From: Aspidiotus rigidus
Taxonomy: Eukaryota; Arthropoda; Insecta; Hemiptera; Diaspididae
Direction of reading: 5' to 3'
NCBI GenBank assembly: GCA_035079385.1
Contig: JAVHKY010000061.1
Span: 744,001-808,000, forward strand
DNA length: 64,000 nucleotides
Both the position numbers and the translations under genes were made by a program. This document shows positions 11,148 to 20,675 of this stretch, in pieces (the first letter of the stretch is position 1; each line of letters opens with the position of its first letter). A model generated the notes under the pieces. It worked only from the letters and a program-made list of their open reading frames with translations. It was not told where the DNA came from and did no database searches.

Positions 11148-14100
11148 TTACTCTTTTTCTTTTTCTTCATTATTTTTATTCTCTTTTAATTTCTTTTTAT
11201 CTTTATTATTTTCTTGTAATGACTCTTTATTATTCTCTCTTTCAAAAAATGGTTTTATTTGCGACGTATGTACCTTCCTTCGTTCACCATCTTTTTCTAT
11301 TAAAATAACAGAACGGCTTAGGATTTTCAGTACTTTATAAGGCCCTGTGTAAATTTCATCCATTTTATTAGGCGACGGGTGTTTAAGTAAAATTTTATTT
11401 CCTTCGACTAGAACAAGTTCACGCCTTTTTTTATTGTAATGATGAATATACTTCTCATAGTTCTTTTCGAGAATTTCCGGGACTAGTTTCCGGAATTTTG
11501 CTAAAATCTCTAATTCCTCATTGCGATCTTTCTCTGTAGTAGGAATGTCATATTTTATATTCCAATACCTGTCATCTACACCATACATCAAGTAGTGAGG
11601 TGATTTTCCATTAAGGTACTCACTCTCTGTACAATTCCAAGCTTTTTGGATATTTTTTACAAGACGAAAAATGTCAGTCTTTGGATGACCTTCAGCTAAA
11701 AGTCCTTTAATTGCTAATAAAAGTCCTTGGTTGGGTCTCTCAGACGCGCCATTGGTCTGGGGGACTAAACTGATTGAGAACTTCATTTTAATTCCTTTCT
11801 CTTCACAATATTCAGCTAAGGCATTAGAACGGTAATACTGTGCGTTATCGCAGAAAATCTCTCTAGGCCAAGGATGACTATTCAGAATCTCTTCTAGAAA
11901 ATCTATTATTGTTTGCGAATTCACTTTAGTAGAAGCTTTCAGGAAAAGAAAATGACTGAAATGATCAAGGAAGGTGGTTATAAAAATGTCTCGATTTCCT
12001 ATTTTCAGAGGTCCTAAAACGTCTGTGGATAATCGACCCATAAGTTCAGTCTCTTTTTTTGCTGTCTCATTTAACTTGCCATATTTAATTTTTGATTTTT
12101 TATATTTTTGGCAAATCTCACAAGACTTAACAAGTTCTACAATATTAGTATGCATTCCTCGAACATAAACTTTATTAGCTAATTTATTATAAGTTTTCAT
12201 TACTCCATTATGATTACCTTTATATAAACCTGAATGAGACTCCTGTATCATTTTTTTCTGTAGAATTTTAGGAACGACTGGTAAAAGAAGAGTTTGACCT
12301 TTAGAATATTTTTTATAACAGACAACATCGTGTTCGTTTAGGGCAAAACGACGAGTTGCGCGCTGAAATTTTTTTATTTCATCAGGAGAATATTTTTTTC
12401 CAAAAGAACGCTTATAAAGTGCTATCTTAATACCCATTATCTCTCTATCTTGCTCTTGCTGTACTACGAATTTGTTTTTGTCTTCACTATTAATGTTTTG
12501 TACTCTCTCAAAGTCAGGTCCTCTGCTTAGATAATCTGCAATACCTATTTCTGCCGCTTTGGTGTAAATTATTTCATAGTCAAACATGTTAAGAATGTCA
12601 GTAATCCTTCGAACTCTTGAAATATTCATCATTGCGGCTTCTGTTACGTGCTTGGTGTTAGCTAAGTTCTTAGAGTCGCTAAAAATGTAAAATTTCCTGA
12701 GTGTCAGATACCTACGAAATTTCTTAAGTGCTTTCGTAACTCCTATCAGTTCGAGATCAAAAGACGATAAGTGTCGTTTACGTTCAGGTAGTCGTTCTGA
12801 GTAAAATGCCACTGGTTTCAAATGTCCATCTCTCTCGTCCTTCTGTAATAAGACGCTGCCCGTAGCATAGGATGAAGTATCGCATACTAGATAAGTTTCT
12901 CTGTCTGGATCGTATAATTGTAAAATTGGTCTTTCAGTTATCTGCTTGCGTAAAATCTCAAACGCTTCTTGACATTCGGGAGTCCACATGATCTTTACAT
13001 TCCCTTTTTCTGTTCCTCTTCCGCGTATAAGTTCGCTAATAGGTTTTACTGTTTGTGTGAAATTTTTCATGTATGGTCTAAAATATCCGAAACTACTAAT
13101 AAAAGACCTAACGTCCTTAATAGTGCGTGGAGGTTTCATGTTTAAGAAGTCTTGTATGTTTTCTTCAGTCGGTCGAATCGTTCCGTTCTCAACTCTGTAG
13201 CCCAAGATTTCTATGCTGCGCGTAAAAAAACTACATTTTTTTGTTCTTAATTTTACGTTATGTTGCTTTAATTTTGTTAGAATCTGCCGGACGTTTTTTA
13301 CGTGATCTTCGAAGGTTTTGCTGAAAATTCCTATATCGTCCATGTAGACGGTACAGATTTTCCACAGCTCATCTTCTAAAATTTCGTTCAAAGCTGACAC
13401 CAGGGCAGCAGCGCTAACGCAGCAACCCATTGGTAATCCGACAAATTCGTATAAATTTGAGTTCGCGAGCATGAATGCCAAAATGTGAGAACAGTGTTCA
13501 GCAACTTTAATTTGATAATATGCGGAAAAAATATCTGCACTGGAAAACCAGTTACCTTTTTGAAAAGCTTCTACTATTGCCTGAGGTCTTGGGTTACAAA
13601 CTTGAGGTACTAGGATTTTTTTATTTAACTTACTCATGTCGACTAAAACTCTCGGTGATTTTTTGTCACGTTTGTACTTAACGAAAGCGGGTGAACAGTA
13701 ATTGGATTTTGACTTTCTAATTTTACCCGCTCTCTCTAACTGTTTCAGAAGTTCTAGTCCTAATTCAAATTCTTTCTGAGCAATAGGATAAGGTCGAGAT
13801 GTGACTGGTATATTGTCTGTGGTGTAAATTTCGCACTCTTTAACGCCTGTGATGAAACCTGCGTCTGTCTCTTTCTCTGTGAACATGTCGGAAAATTCGC
13901 TCATCATGTCGAGTACTATCTCTCTTTGATATGGTGTCAATTCTCTTGTGCATATAATTTCTTCTCCGTTTCTGTCCACTAAAATCTTTTCACCGTTCTC
14001 TTTCGTAATGATCTTTCCCTTTTTTGAATCATCTTCTTTCTGTTCTTGTATATGATTCACCGTGTTAACTTTGTCCTCAGAAATCTCAGTACACAATACG

Positions 14101-14918
14101 GTTTTGTTGTATAAAGTTATAGCGGATACAGTTTCGTTAGACACTTCTAATAAACACTGGTTAGGTTGAGAAAGTTTAATTCCTTTCCTTCGTAAATTAT
14201 TTTTAATTTTGTATTTCTTGTTGTCTGGGTTGTCGAGAAAAATTCGTGTTGCAGAACGAGCAGGTATCGTGATTGGGTAATTAAGAGTCACTGAATCATC
14301 TTTCTTTTGAAGCCCATTTTTTAATCTTTGAATATAATCTTTTTCCATTGGAATCTTAATTTTATTTTTAATCCTGAGTTCTTCATTGTCATAGTCAATT
14401 ATAACTTTATTTTTAAGCAAGAAATGCCCTCCTAGAATAACATCCTCGTCTATCTCATCGACTACTCGAAAAACTTCTGTAAATTTTTCATTACCTATAG
14501 AAAATGTTATTTTGACATTGCCGTAATATGTCATTGTAAATTGTTGCGACGAGGCACAGATTTTTTCACCGCTTTCTTGATAAATAGTACAATCTTTAGG
14601 TAGTTTACATTTTTTCCATAAATTAATATTTGCACCATTGTCTATGAGCGCACGTAAAATTTCTTCTAAATATTTAATTGCAATATTACAGTTAAGATGC
14701 GCTATAGTAAAAATTTTTTCTGTCTTATTTGATTCATTATTTTTATTAGTTGTTATTTCTTTATTTACGTTAGATGTTTTATTTTTATTTTCAATTTTTT
14801 TTGACTTATTATTTTCATTAAATTTACGAGAAAATGGTTTATTTTTATTAAAAGATCTATTTGGTCTATTTTTTGCGGAAAATTTTCTATATCTCGTCGC
14901 AGTTTTTAGTTTTTTTGA
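11148..14918 (-). CDS. pol: Gypsy Pol polyprotein (protease, RT, RNase H, integrase)
   Basis: The frame is open from 14918, just inside the end of gag, to the stop at 11148, so the shifted product adds about 128 residues before the first Met at 14534. Counting from that Met: the protease core is upstream (LIDNGAN, Asp codon at 14640-14642) with its ILGGHFL segment at the start; RT carries YMDD near residue 397; RNase H has FSDSKN near 620; integrase has a His/Cys zinc module near 765-805 and a D, D-35-E triad near 836, 895 and 931. All catalytic acids are present. The Lys/Glu-rich C-terminus lacks a chromodomain. The protease triad reads D-N-G, not the usual D-T/S-G. Made by -1 frameshifting from gag. 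Confidence 0.95.
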   Translation of the reverse strand, partial: SKKLKTATRYRKFSAKNRPNRSFNKNKPFSRKFNENNKSKKIENKNKTSNVNKEITTNKNNESNKTEKIFTIAHLNCNIAIKYLEEILRALIDNGANINLWKKCKLPKDCTIYQESGEKICASSQQFTMTYYGNVKITFSIGNEKFTEVFRVVDEIDEDVILGGHFLLKNKVIIDYDNEELRIKNKIKIPMEKDYIQRLKNGLQKKDDSVTLNYPITIPARSATRIFLDNPDNKKYKIKNNLRRKGIKLSQPNQCLLEVSNETVSAITLYNKTVLCTEISEDKVNTVNHIQEQKEDDSKKGKIITKENGEKILVDRNGEEIICTRELTPYQREIVLDMMSEFSDMFTEKETDAGFITGVKECEIYTTDNIPVTSRPYPIAQKEFELGLELLKQLERAGKIRKSKSNYCSPAFVKYKRDKKSPRVLVDMSKLNKKILVPQVCNPRPQAIVEAFQKGNWFSSADIFSAYYQIKVAEHCSHILAFMLANSNLYEFVGLPMGCCVSAAALVSALNEILEDELWKICTVYMDDIGIFSKTFEDHVKNVRQILTKLKQHNVKLRTKKCSFFTRSIEILGYRVENGTIRPTEENIQDFLNMKPPRTIKDVRSFISSFGYFRPYMKNFTQTVKPISELIRGRGTEKGNVKIMWTPECQEAFEILRKQITERPILQLYDPDRETYLVCDTSSYATGSVLLQKDERDGHLKPVAFYSERLPERKRHLSSFDLELIGVTKALKKFRRYLTLRKFYIFSDSKNLANTKHVTEAAMMNISRVRRITDILNMFDYEIIYTKAAEIGIADYLSRGPDFERVQNINSEDKNKFVVQQEQDREIMGIKIALYKRSFGKKYSPDEIKKFQRATRRFALNEHDVVCYKKYSKGQTLLLPVVPKILQKKMIQESHSGLYKGNHNGVMKTYNKLANKVYVRGMHTNIVELVKSCEICQKYKKSKIKYGKLNETAKKETELMGRLSTDVLGPLKIGNRDIFITTFLDHFSHFLFLKASTKVNSQTIIDFLEEILNSHPWPREIFCDNAQYYRSNALAEYCEEKGIKMKFSISLVPQTNGASERPNQGLLLAIKGLLAEGHPKTDIFRLVKNIQKAWNCTESEYLNGKSPHYLMYGVDDRYWNIKYDIPTTEKDRNEELEILAKFRKLVPEILEKNYEKYIHHYNKKRRELVLVEGNKILLKHPSPNKMDEIYTGPYKVLKILSRSVILIEKDGERRKVHTSQIKPFFERENNKESLQENNKDKKKLKENKNNEEKEKE

Positions 14919-16132
14919 TTATCGGCTTTAGGTGTAGATTTATTGCCTTGCGCTTTACGAAAACAATCCTTGGCGAAATGATTTTTTAATCCACAGACGT
15001 AGCACCCTGAGTTTTGAGGAGGAGGACGATAGAATCGAGGTTGGAAATTTTGGTAGCGAGGAGAACGAAAATTAGAAGGTTGATTGTAATATCTTGGAAA
15101 ATTTTGGCGAGGGTACCAGGGACGTGAAACTGGTCGAAATTGTTGAGGAAATTGTGAGGGAAAACGATTAAAATTTTGAGGATTATAAAAAGCTGCTTGA
15201 TTATTTGTTGGAGGAAAGAAATTAGGTTGAGGAAATTGATTATTTGGGTTATAGGTGACTGGGAAGGAAGAATTATTATTGACCGCTCCTGTTGCTTGAA
15301 TAGGAAAATTATTATCTGCTTGATTAGTTAAAGAAAACGTATTTGCGTTATTATTAGTGTTTATATTTTCCTGCGAGCTAATATTTTGACCTCGAATTTT
15401 ATTTATTAATTCAGGAATTAGTTTTTCTTCTTCTTTCTTTTTTTCCTCTTCGCTAATTTTATTTTGAACCATAGCTATTATTTCTTTTAAACCTGTCTCT
15501 TTCTCTTTTTTATTATCCGTCATTTTTTCTACTTCGAGCCTAAAAGATTTTAGTTCCTGTACTACTTTGTCGCTATTATTATTAGTGGGATACCTTTCAA
15601 GATTATCTTTGACAACTTCTAAATTATCTAATAAATTTTGAATAGTCTTATTATTGAGATTCTGAATTGCCTGCCTTTGTTCTGGTAGAAGACAACTTAA
15701 GACCTTAGCCGTGATCGCTTTCTCTGACATATTATTATTTTGTTTCTTGCATAATCTGATGACTTTTCTGGCGAACGCAATAGGGTCTTCATTCTCTTTC
15801 TGTTTCGATTTCTGTATCAAAATTTCATAACTGTTCTCGTCTTTGCCGTATTCTGCTTGTAGTTTATTTTTTATCGTTTCCCAATCAGGTGAAGCCTCTC
15901 CTATCATTAGCTCATGCATAAAAAATTCTTTTGCTGCACCTTTAAGCTTACGTGAAAAATGCCTAATTTTCTGTTCGTCATTCCATTTATTTATTTTCGC
16001 TATACGATCTACATTCTCGAGATGTTCTACAATATCTTCAGATGCTAGTCCCTGAAATTCATCGAGTTCTACTCCTATTCGATCTCTGCTCGCAATTTTA
16101 CTTAAAAGTTCGTTTAGTTGTTCTCTCTCCAT
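14906..16132 (-). CDS. gag: Gypsy Gag polyprotein, 408 aa
   Basis: The ORF runs from ATG at 16132 to TAA at 14908-14906. The N-terminal 180 residues are helical capsid-like sequence of the retrotransposon gag type (WNDEQKIRHFSRKLKGAA, then FARKVIRLCKKQ). A charged, coiled-coil-like stretch and an Asn/Pro/Phe-rich linker follow. A single CX2CX4HX4C zinc knuckle (CYVCGLKNHFAKDC) lies near residues 377-390. Size and order are normal for Ty3/gypsy Gag. It starts 242 bases from the 5' LTR, and its last codons overlap the pol frame at a slippery site. Confidence 0.95.
   Translation of the reverse strand: MEREQLNELLSKIASRDRIGVELDEFQGLASEDIVEHLENVDRIAKINKWNDEQKIRHFSRKLKGAAKEFFMHELMIGEASPDWETIKNKLQAEYGKDENSYEILIQKSKQKENEDPIAFARKVIRLCKKQNNNMSEKAITAKVLSCLLPEQRQAIQNLNNKTIQNLLDNLEVVKDNLERYPTNNNSDKVVQELKSFRLEVEKMTDNKKEKETGLKEIIAMVQNKISEEEKKKEEEKLIPELINKIRGQNISSQENINTNNNANTFSLTNQADNNFPIQATGAVNNNSSFPVTYNPNNQFPQPNFFPPTNNQAAFYNPQNFNRFPSQFPQQFRPVSRPWYPRQNFPRYYNQPSNFRSPRYQNFQPRFYRPPPQNSGCYVCGLKNHFAKDCFRKAQGNKSTPKADNQKN
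14909..14915 (-). promoter_or_regulatory. Slippery heptamer A_AAA_AAC for -1 frameshift
   Basis: On the minus strand the gag frame reads CAA AAA AAC TAA. The heptamer A_AAA_AAC thus sits in the canonical phase directly before the gag stop. Slipping back one base gives AAA AAA CTA, which is exactly the pol frame; pol is closed by its own upstream stop at 14921-14919, so entry must occur here. Confidence 0.9.
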
Positions 16133-16360
16133 TGCTTGCGTGAAAGGATTCGCTGTGCTATTAATATTTTCACTATTATTTTTCTTTTTTCGTCTAAATT
16201 CGAACTCAAAATGTCTATTTCTATTTTTAATATTGAAATTAAAATATTGGCTTCACGTGCACGTAATTTATAAGCCCACGACATCTACGTTAACACTTGG
16301 AAAGGATAAAAGGTATATGTTTCGATTTATTTTACTTACAGATCGTAGATTCGAGCGATG

Positions 16361-16371
16361 GTTGGGCGCCA
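16361..16371 (-). other. Primer binding site, tRNA-Lys type
   Basis: Three bases inside the 5' LTR the element reads TGGCGCCCAAC. This is complementary to the 3' end of insect tRNA-Lys(CUU), the primer also used by Drosophila gypsy. The match beyond 11 bases is only partial (GCTCGAA). The tRNA assignment is from memory. Confidence 0.75.
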
Positions 16372-16374
16372 ATT

Positions 16375-16975
16375 TGTGAGGACAGTCTTGGTCTCAGTGA
16401 ATTAATATCGGAATGGTTGAACCGCAATTGTCCAAACGATGAATAAAGAGATTGATCTTTGAATACTTCGTATTATTTTTCAAAAGCAAGACACGAAATA
16501 TTATTTACATAAAATGTCTAAGTTCATAAAACGGGTAAAAAATATGAAAACGGATCTGGTTCTAGACAGTAGTTACTATTCGAATTCTTCTTCTTGATGG
16601 ATTGATTTTCGAGTTACATTTCACTCTCGAAGTCACTTTGTTCGAGGGCTGGTCTAAACTCTAGTTTTGGGGAGAATTCACATTATTGGGTGATTTGATT
16701 GAAATTGGCAAACATTATAAAGAGAGGGTATTGTACATCAGATAATTGGCTTAGCGTCACATGACGTTTTATACGTCATCTTCGATACGACTCGCGCTTC
16801 GTGAATTCGTGTGATTTACGTATGAACAATAACAATGCAGCCTAACGGTAATTTTTCCGTATGTACGAAATATAACTTCGATTAATATTTTACATTATGA
16901 ATTCAACTTAGTGAAACCTCGAGAATTTCTACAATCTTGTGGCGCCACGCAAATAAAGCCAAAAGTGGCGTCACA
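16375..16975 (-). repeat. 5' LTR of the gypsy element
   Basis: 601 bp; identical to 7695-8295 apart from 16470. It should hold the element promoter. TGTGA/TCACA ends, then the ATCCT duplication. Confidence 0.95.
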
Positions 16976-17869
16976 ATCCTCTTAGCAGATGGGGCCGACG
17001 CTATCACAAACGCATTTACACTAGTGTTTGGTGAACCTCAAATACGGCTTATGTGCTACTATCACGTCACAGAAAATATCGAAAAATATATGAAACCATT
17101 AAGTAAGTGTGGCACTGCTAAAAAGCTGAAAAAAGACATATGAGTGCTTCAAATAGAATTGTTTTCAAAAGCCTCCAAACTTTTTATGCAAAAATGGCGC
17201 CAAAATAATAACAACCCACAGGTTAACAGCTTCCTTGATTATTTCAAACCACAGTGGCTGCGTAAGTTACCGTGTTGGTATGAGGGGGCTACGCTCGGCT
17301 TTCCCTCTACCAACAACGGTATAGAAGGAACCAACGCGGTAATAAAACGAAATCACACTCTGCGACAACGTCTTCCAGTTGGTCAGTTTACCCGCAGTGT
17401 TGTCAGTTTACTTGAAGCTTGGTCAGATCTCCGGAATCCTGAATCACCAAACTACATTCAATTTCATAATCAGCCTGCAATATCTCTGGAAAACTGGACT
17501 GAAGTGTACCAGTGGGTTCTCCAGCAGCATGAAATACTGGAACGGCAAACAGACGACGGCTCGATGTTTTTTGTATCCTCTTCCAGTTTCAAGTAACCAA
17601 TCCCAAGTACTGTGGTTTGCAAGTTTGAAAGGGAAGAGATTAAATGGAAAACGTTTGACCAATTCAAGCAATGCATAACGGACATCTGGGTGATTACACT
17701 GAAGCAGGACGGTTCCTCCACTTGCACATGTCCGATTTTCACTAAGCAATCCATGTGTAAACATTCTTTGGGCATACAAATTCGGCAAAAACGTGTGGTG
17801 GTGCCCCCCGGCTGCAAAACTGGTACCTCTTGGTCACAAACAAAAAAGAGGCAGACCTACGCTGGCTAA
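16976..17869 (+). pseudogene. MULE transposase, downstream part with SWIM finger
   Basis: One frame runs through the region, broken only by TGA at 17141 and TAA at 17594. Motifs in order: LLADGADAIT (catalytic Asp), CYYHVTENI (the C..H motif after it), TNNGIEGTNAVIKR near 17311-17350 (third acidic residue), and a CXCX8CXH SWIM zinc finger at about 17723-17766 (CTCP...CKH). These are standard MULE (Mutator-like) features. A basic Lys/Arg tail follows. The N-terminal half lies across the gypsy insertion at 7625-7694. Two stops make this copy dead. Terminal inverted repeats were not found. Confidence 0.88.
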
Positions 17870-17915
17870 AAAAGCTCTTCTAATGTGATATAATTTTTTT
17901 TTTTTTCACAATTAC

Positions 17916-17961
17916 CGCGGGTATCTGTATGATTTCGCGGGTATCTGTATGATTTCGCGGG
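17916..17961 (+). repeat. 20-bp tandem repeat, 2.3 copies
   Basis: CGCGGGTATCTGTATGATTT is repeated twice, followed by a partial third CGCGGG. It lies 47 bases beyond the MULE coding end. Confidence 0.85.
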
Positions 17962-18179
17962 CTATCAGCTACTGTGCATTTTTTTTTATCTTGTTTTGTA
18001 TAATAACCGGCACGTCCAACATGTTTTTTTTTGTGTTATTACCTATCATTTATTGTTTACCTTTTGTTTTTGCTTTACTTTTAATAAAAAATCATGATTT
18101 TCCTACTTCTTTCGCGTGATTTCATTATTTCCTTCGCGTGCCGATAAATGCAACCCATTTTTTTACCTATGGATCGATA

Positions 18180-20640
18180 ACAGGTAGGACATAATTTGAA
18201 ATCAGAGATCTTATCATTGGGAAATTCTTTTACTAACAAGTCAAAACAATGAGAAGGCACGTTCTTTAAATCATTAAGAAACCATAATCAGTCACATACC
18301 TGACATAGTGTTCAAAAGCCAGTTCTTTATATTTGCTGATCTTGCACTATATTGTCTGCTTCATGTTCCTTGTGTTTGGAACTGCTATGTAGTCTATGAG
18401 ATACGTCAGTCTTTCTGTCTTATTTTTTAGTATGATATCGGGTCTATTGTGTGAGACAGTTTTATATGTGTGAACCGTTCTGTCCCACAGTAGTAAAGTT
18501 CTATCATTTTCAACAACACTTGCAGGTTTGTCCTCCCGGTAGGGTTTTCTTTTCTATTTTCAGGTTCCATTTCTTGGCTATTGCTACGTAGAGGACTTTT
18601 GCGACAGGACTTTTGCAATGTTGTCGTGTCTTTCTTTATAGTCTGTACTGACTCACATTTCATAACCACTTATGATGTGTTGGACAGTTTTGCCTACCTT
18701 CCCACACAGCCGGCACCTATCATCCCTGAGCAATCCATCTTTGATGATGTATTTTTGATAGTTCTTAGTTCTGACCACTGCATCCTGTATGGCCACAAAG
18801 AAGCCCTCGGTTTCAGGATACAGGTTTTTGTCTGTCAGCCACAACAGAGACGCTTCAAGTTCTATGGGATAGTGCCTGTGAATCACTTTTCTCTTCCATT
18901 GTACAAGGAGCTTGTCATTATTATATGTTTGTTGTACCTATTTTGTTTACTATTGACACCTCACTTGTATAGTCCAAAAGTTTCACCGTGATGAGCCCCG
19001 CGTCTGCTCTTATTACTGTATTATGTAGTGTGGATTCTGTTTTTTTTTGGTGAAAGTACTTTTGGATGTTGAGCATTTGTTTGTGATGTTGCCATCACAG
19101 ATTTGTAACTCTCTCACCTCCATGGTTTCTTGGTGACGTCAGCCTCTCTATCGCCAATTTAGGATGCAGCATTCTGTTTCTTGTCATCATTACTCTTATC
19201 TTCCTCTCTAGGTCCTCAAGCTCTGTAGTGCTCCAGTTGATTATCCCAAACGAGTAGGTCAGGACTGGGATGGCATGTACATGTTTATAGATCTGGACAT
19301 ATTTTGACTGTTCATGCCTGTTTTCAATATTCCTTTAATTCTGTTCATAAATTTTTTCTTTCATTTTTCTTTCATTATTTTGTGGTGTATACCTTTGCTT
19401 TGTTTGGTTCCCAAGTACCTGTATGTTTCATTTGGTTCCATATCTGCTACCTCTTCTTGATTTGTATCTCTGCTGCTGCCATTGTCATCGCGTTGGCTTT
19501 GGTTCACCTGGTTCCACATACAATATTCGACATTTATTCAATCCAAACGTCATGCAGATGTCTATGGAGAAATTTCTTAGTGTCTGCATTAGCTGAAGGA
19601 GTTTCCCTCTGGATGGGGCGTATAGTTTCATATTATACATTAAGTGAGTTACATTGTATAGTGCCTGCTTATTGTTTCCAATTTCTGTTTTCTTCAGCAT
19701 CACTGACAGTGGATTGAGGACTATGCAAAGCCATATGGAGCTTAAGGAGTCTCCTTGGAAGATTCCTCTGCGGACTTGTATTGGTTCTGTTTTAATGGCT
19801 TCCGTTTTGCTTCTGAGTTTTATTACTGTTGACCAAGTTATCATCGATTGTTGTAGACAAATTATTATTTCTGGTTTTATTTTGTAGATTTCTAAGCACT
19901 TTATAAGCCAAGTGTGTGGTACCAAATCAAATGCGTTTTGGTAATTGATGTAGGCTGTGCTTAGTTTTCTATTGTTTTGTCGGGCTTGACCTAATATTAG
20001 TTGATATATGACTAATTGTTCTTTGCAGCCATATGCATTTTTCATGCATCCCTTCTGCTCTTCCAGAATGATATTGTTATTTATGCAATGTATCTTTATC
20101 TTTTCTGCCAGGCATGCGGTCAGTAGCTTGTAGGCTGTGGGGAAACACGCTATAGGTCAATACTTGGCCGGATTTTTACTGTCATCTTTCTTTGGCGATA
20201 GGAATCTAATGCCCCGAGTAAAAAACTCTGGAGTAGGTTCAGCGCCTTCCATGTAATTGTTCATTTTCTTGAGTAGGAGGTCATGTGTGGCCGTAAACTT
20301 CTTGTATCAGTAGTTCTGTGTTTTATCTAGTCCTGGTGCTTTCCAATTCTTGAGTTTCTTTATTACTGCTGCAAATTCATCTTTAGTTATTTGTGTCTTC
20401 AACATGGGTTGTACATTCTGGCATTTGTCTTCTGATTTGTGTATCCAATGTGTGTTTTCATCATGTTGCATTGCTTCTGACCACATACCTCCCCAGTATT
20501 CTGTTATTTCTTGTCTGTGGGAATGTCATTTATTTGTGTTTTTCCTCCCTGTATGTTCCTGTAAAATCCTTTCTGATCATTCTGGAATTTCCTGTTATCC
20601 TCTCTTCTTTGATGGCTCTTTGTATGTGCAACCGTTAATT
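18180..20640 (-). pseudogene. Decayed R2-like non-LTR retrotransposon
   Basis: Read on the minus strand from 20640 down: WKAPGLDK near 20335, a KGCMKNAYGCKEQL segment near 20040, the RT core (STAYINYQNAFDLVPHTWL near 19945 and RRGIFQGDSLS near 19745), a ruined active site where YMDDL-type sequence reads LMYNMKLYA, then the C-terminal part (PETEGFFVAIQD near 18810, DDRCRLCGKVGKTVQHI near 18700) resembling the zinc-knuckle and endonuclease-linked tail of R2-like elements. Several frameshifts separate the parts. The order is normal and the 5' end is missing. Inactive because the catalytic Asp pair is gone. Confidence 0.82.
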
Positions 20641-20675
20641 TTAATATTTGTATCTCCCTTACATGTACCGCGCAG

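Larger units (their letters stand above)
7695..16975 (-). mobile_element. Intact Ty3/gypsy-type LTR retrotransposon
   Basis: A 9281-bp element lies in reverse orientation. From its own 5' end it has a 601-bp LTR (16375-16975), a primer site, gag, pol by -1 frameshift, a 2.85-kb region without sense coding, a purine-rich tract and the 3' LTR (7695-8295). LTR ends are TGTGA...TCACA as read on the + strand. The two LTRs differ at one base that I can see (T at 7790, G at 16470), so insertion was recent. Gag and pol have no inactivating stops, so the copy could be active. No chromodomain or envelope ORF is visible. It landed inside an old MULE transposase. Confidence 0.95.
7690..16980. repeat. 5-bp target-site duplication ATCCT of the gypsy element
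   Basis: ATCCT at 7690-7694 directly precedes the left LTR, and ATCCT at 16976-16980 directly follows the right LTR. A perfect 5-bp duplication is the expected mark of a Ty3/gypsy integrase. Confidence 0.93.
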
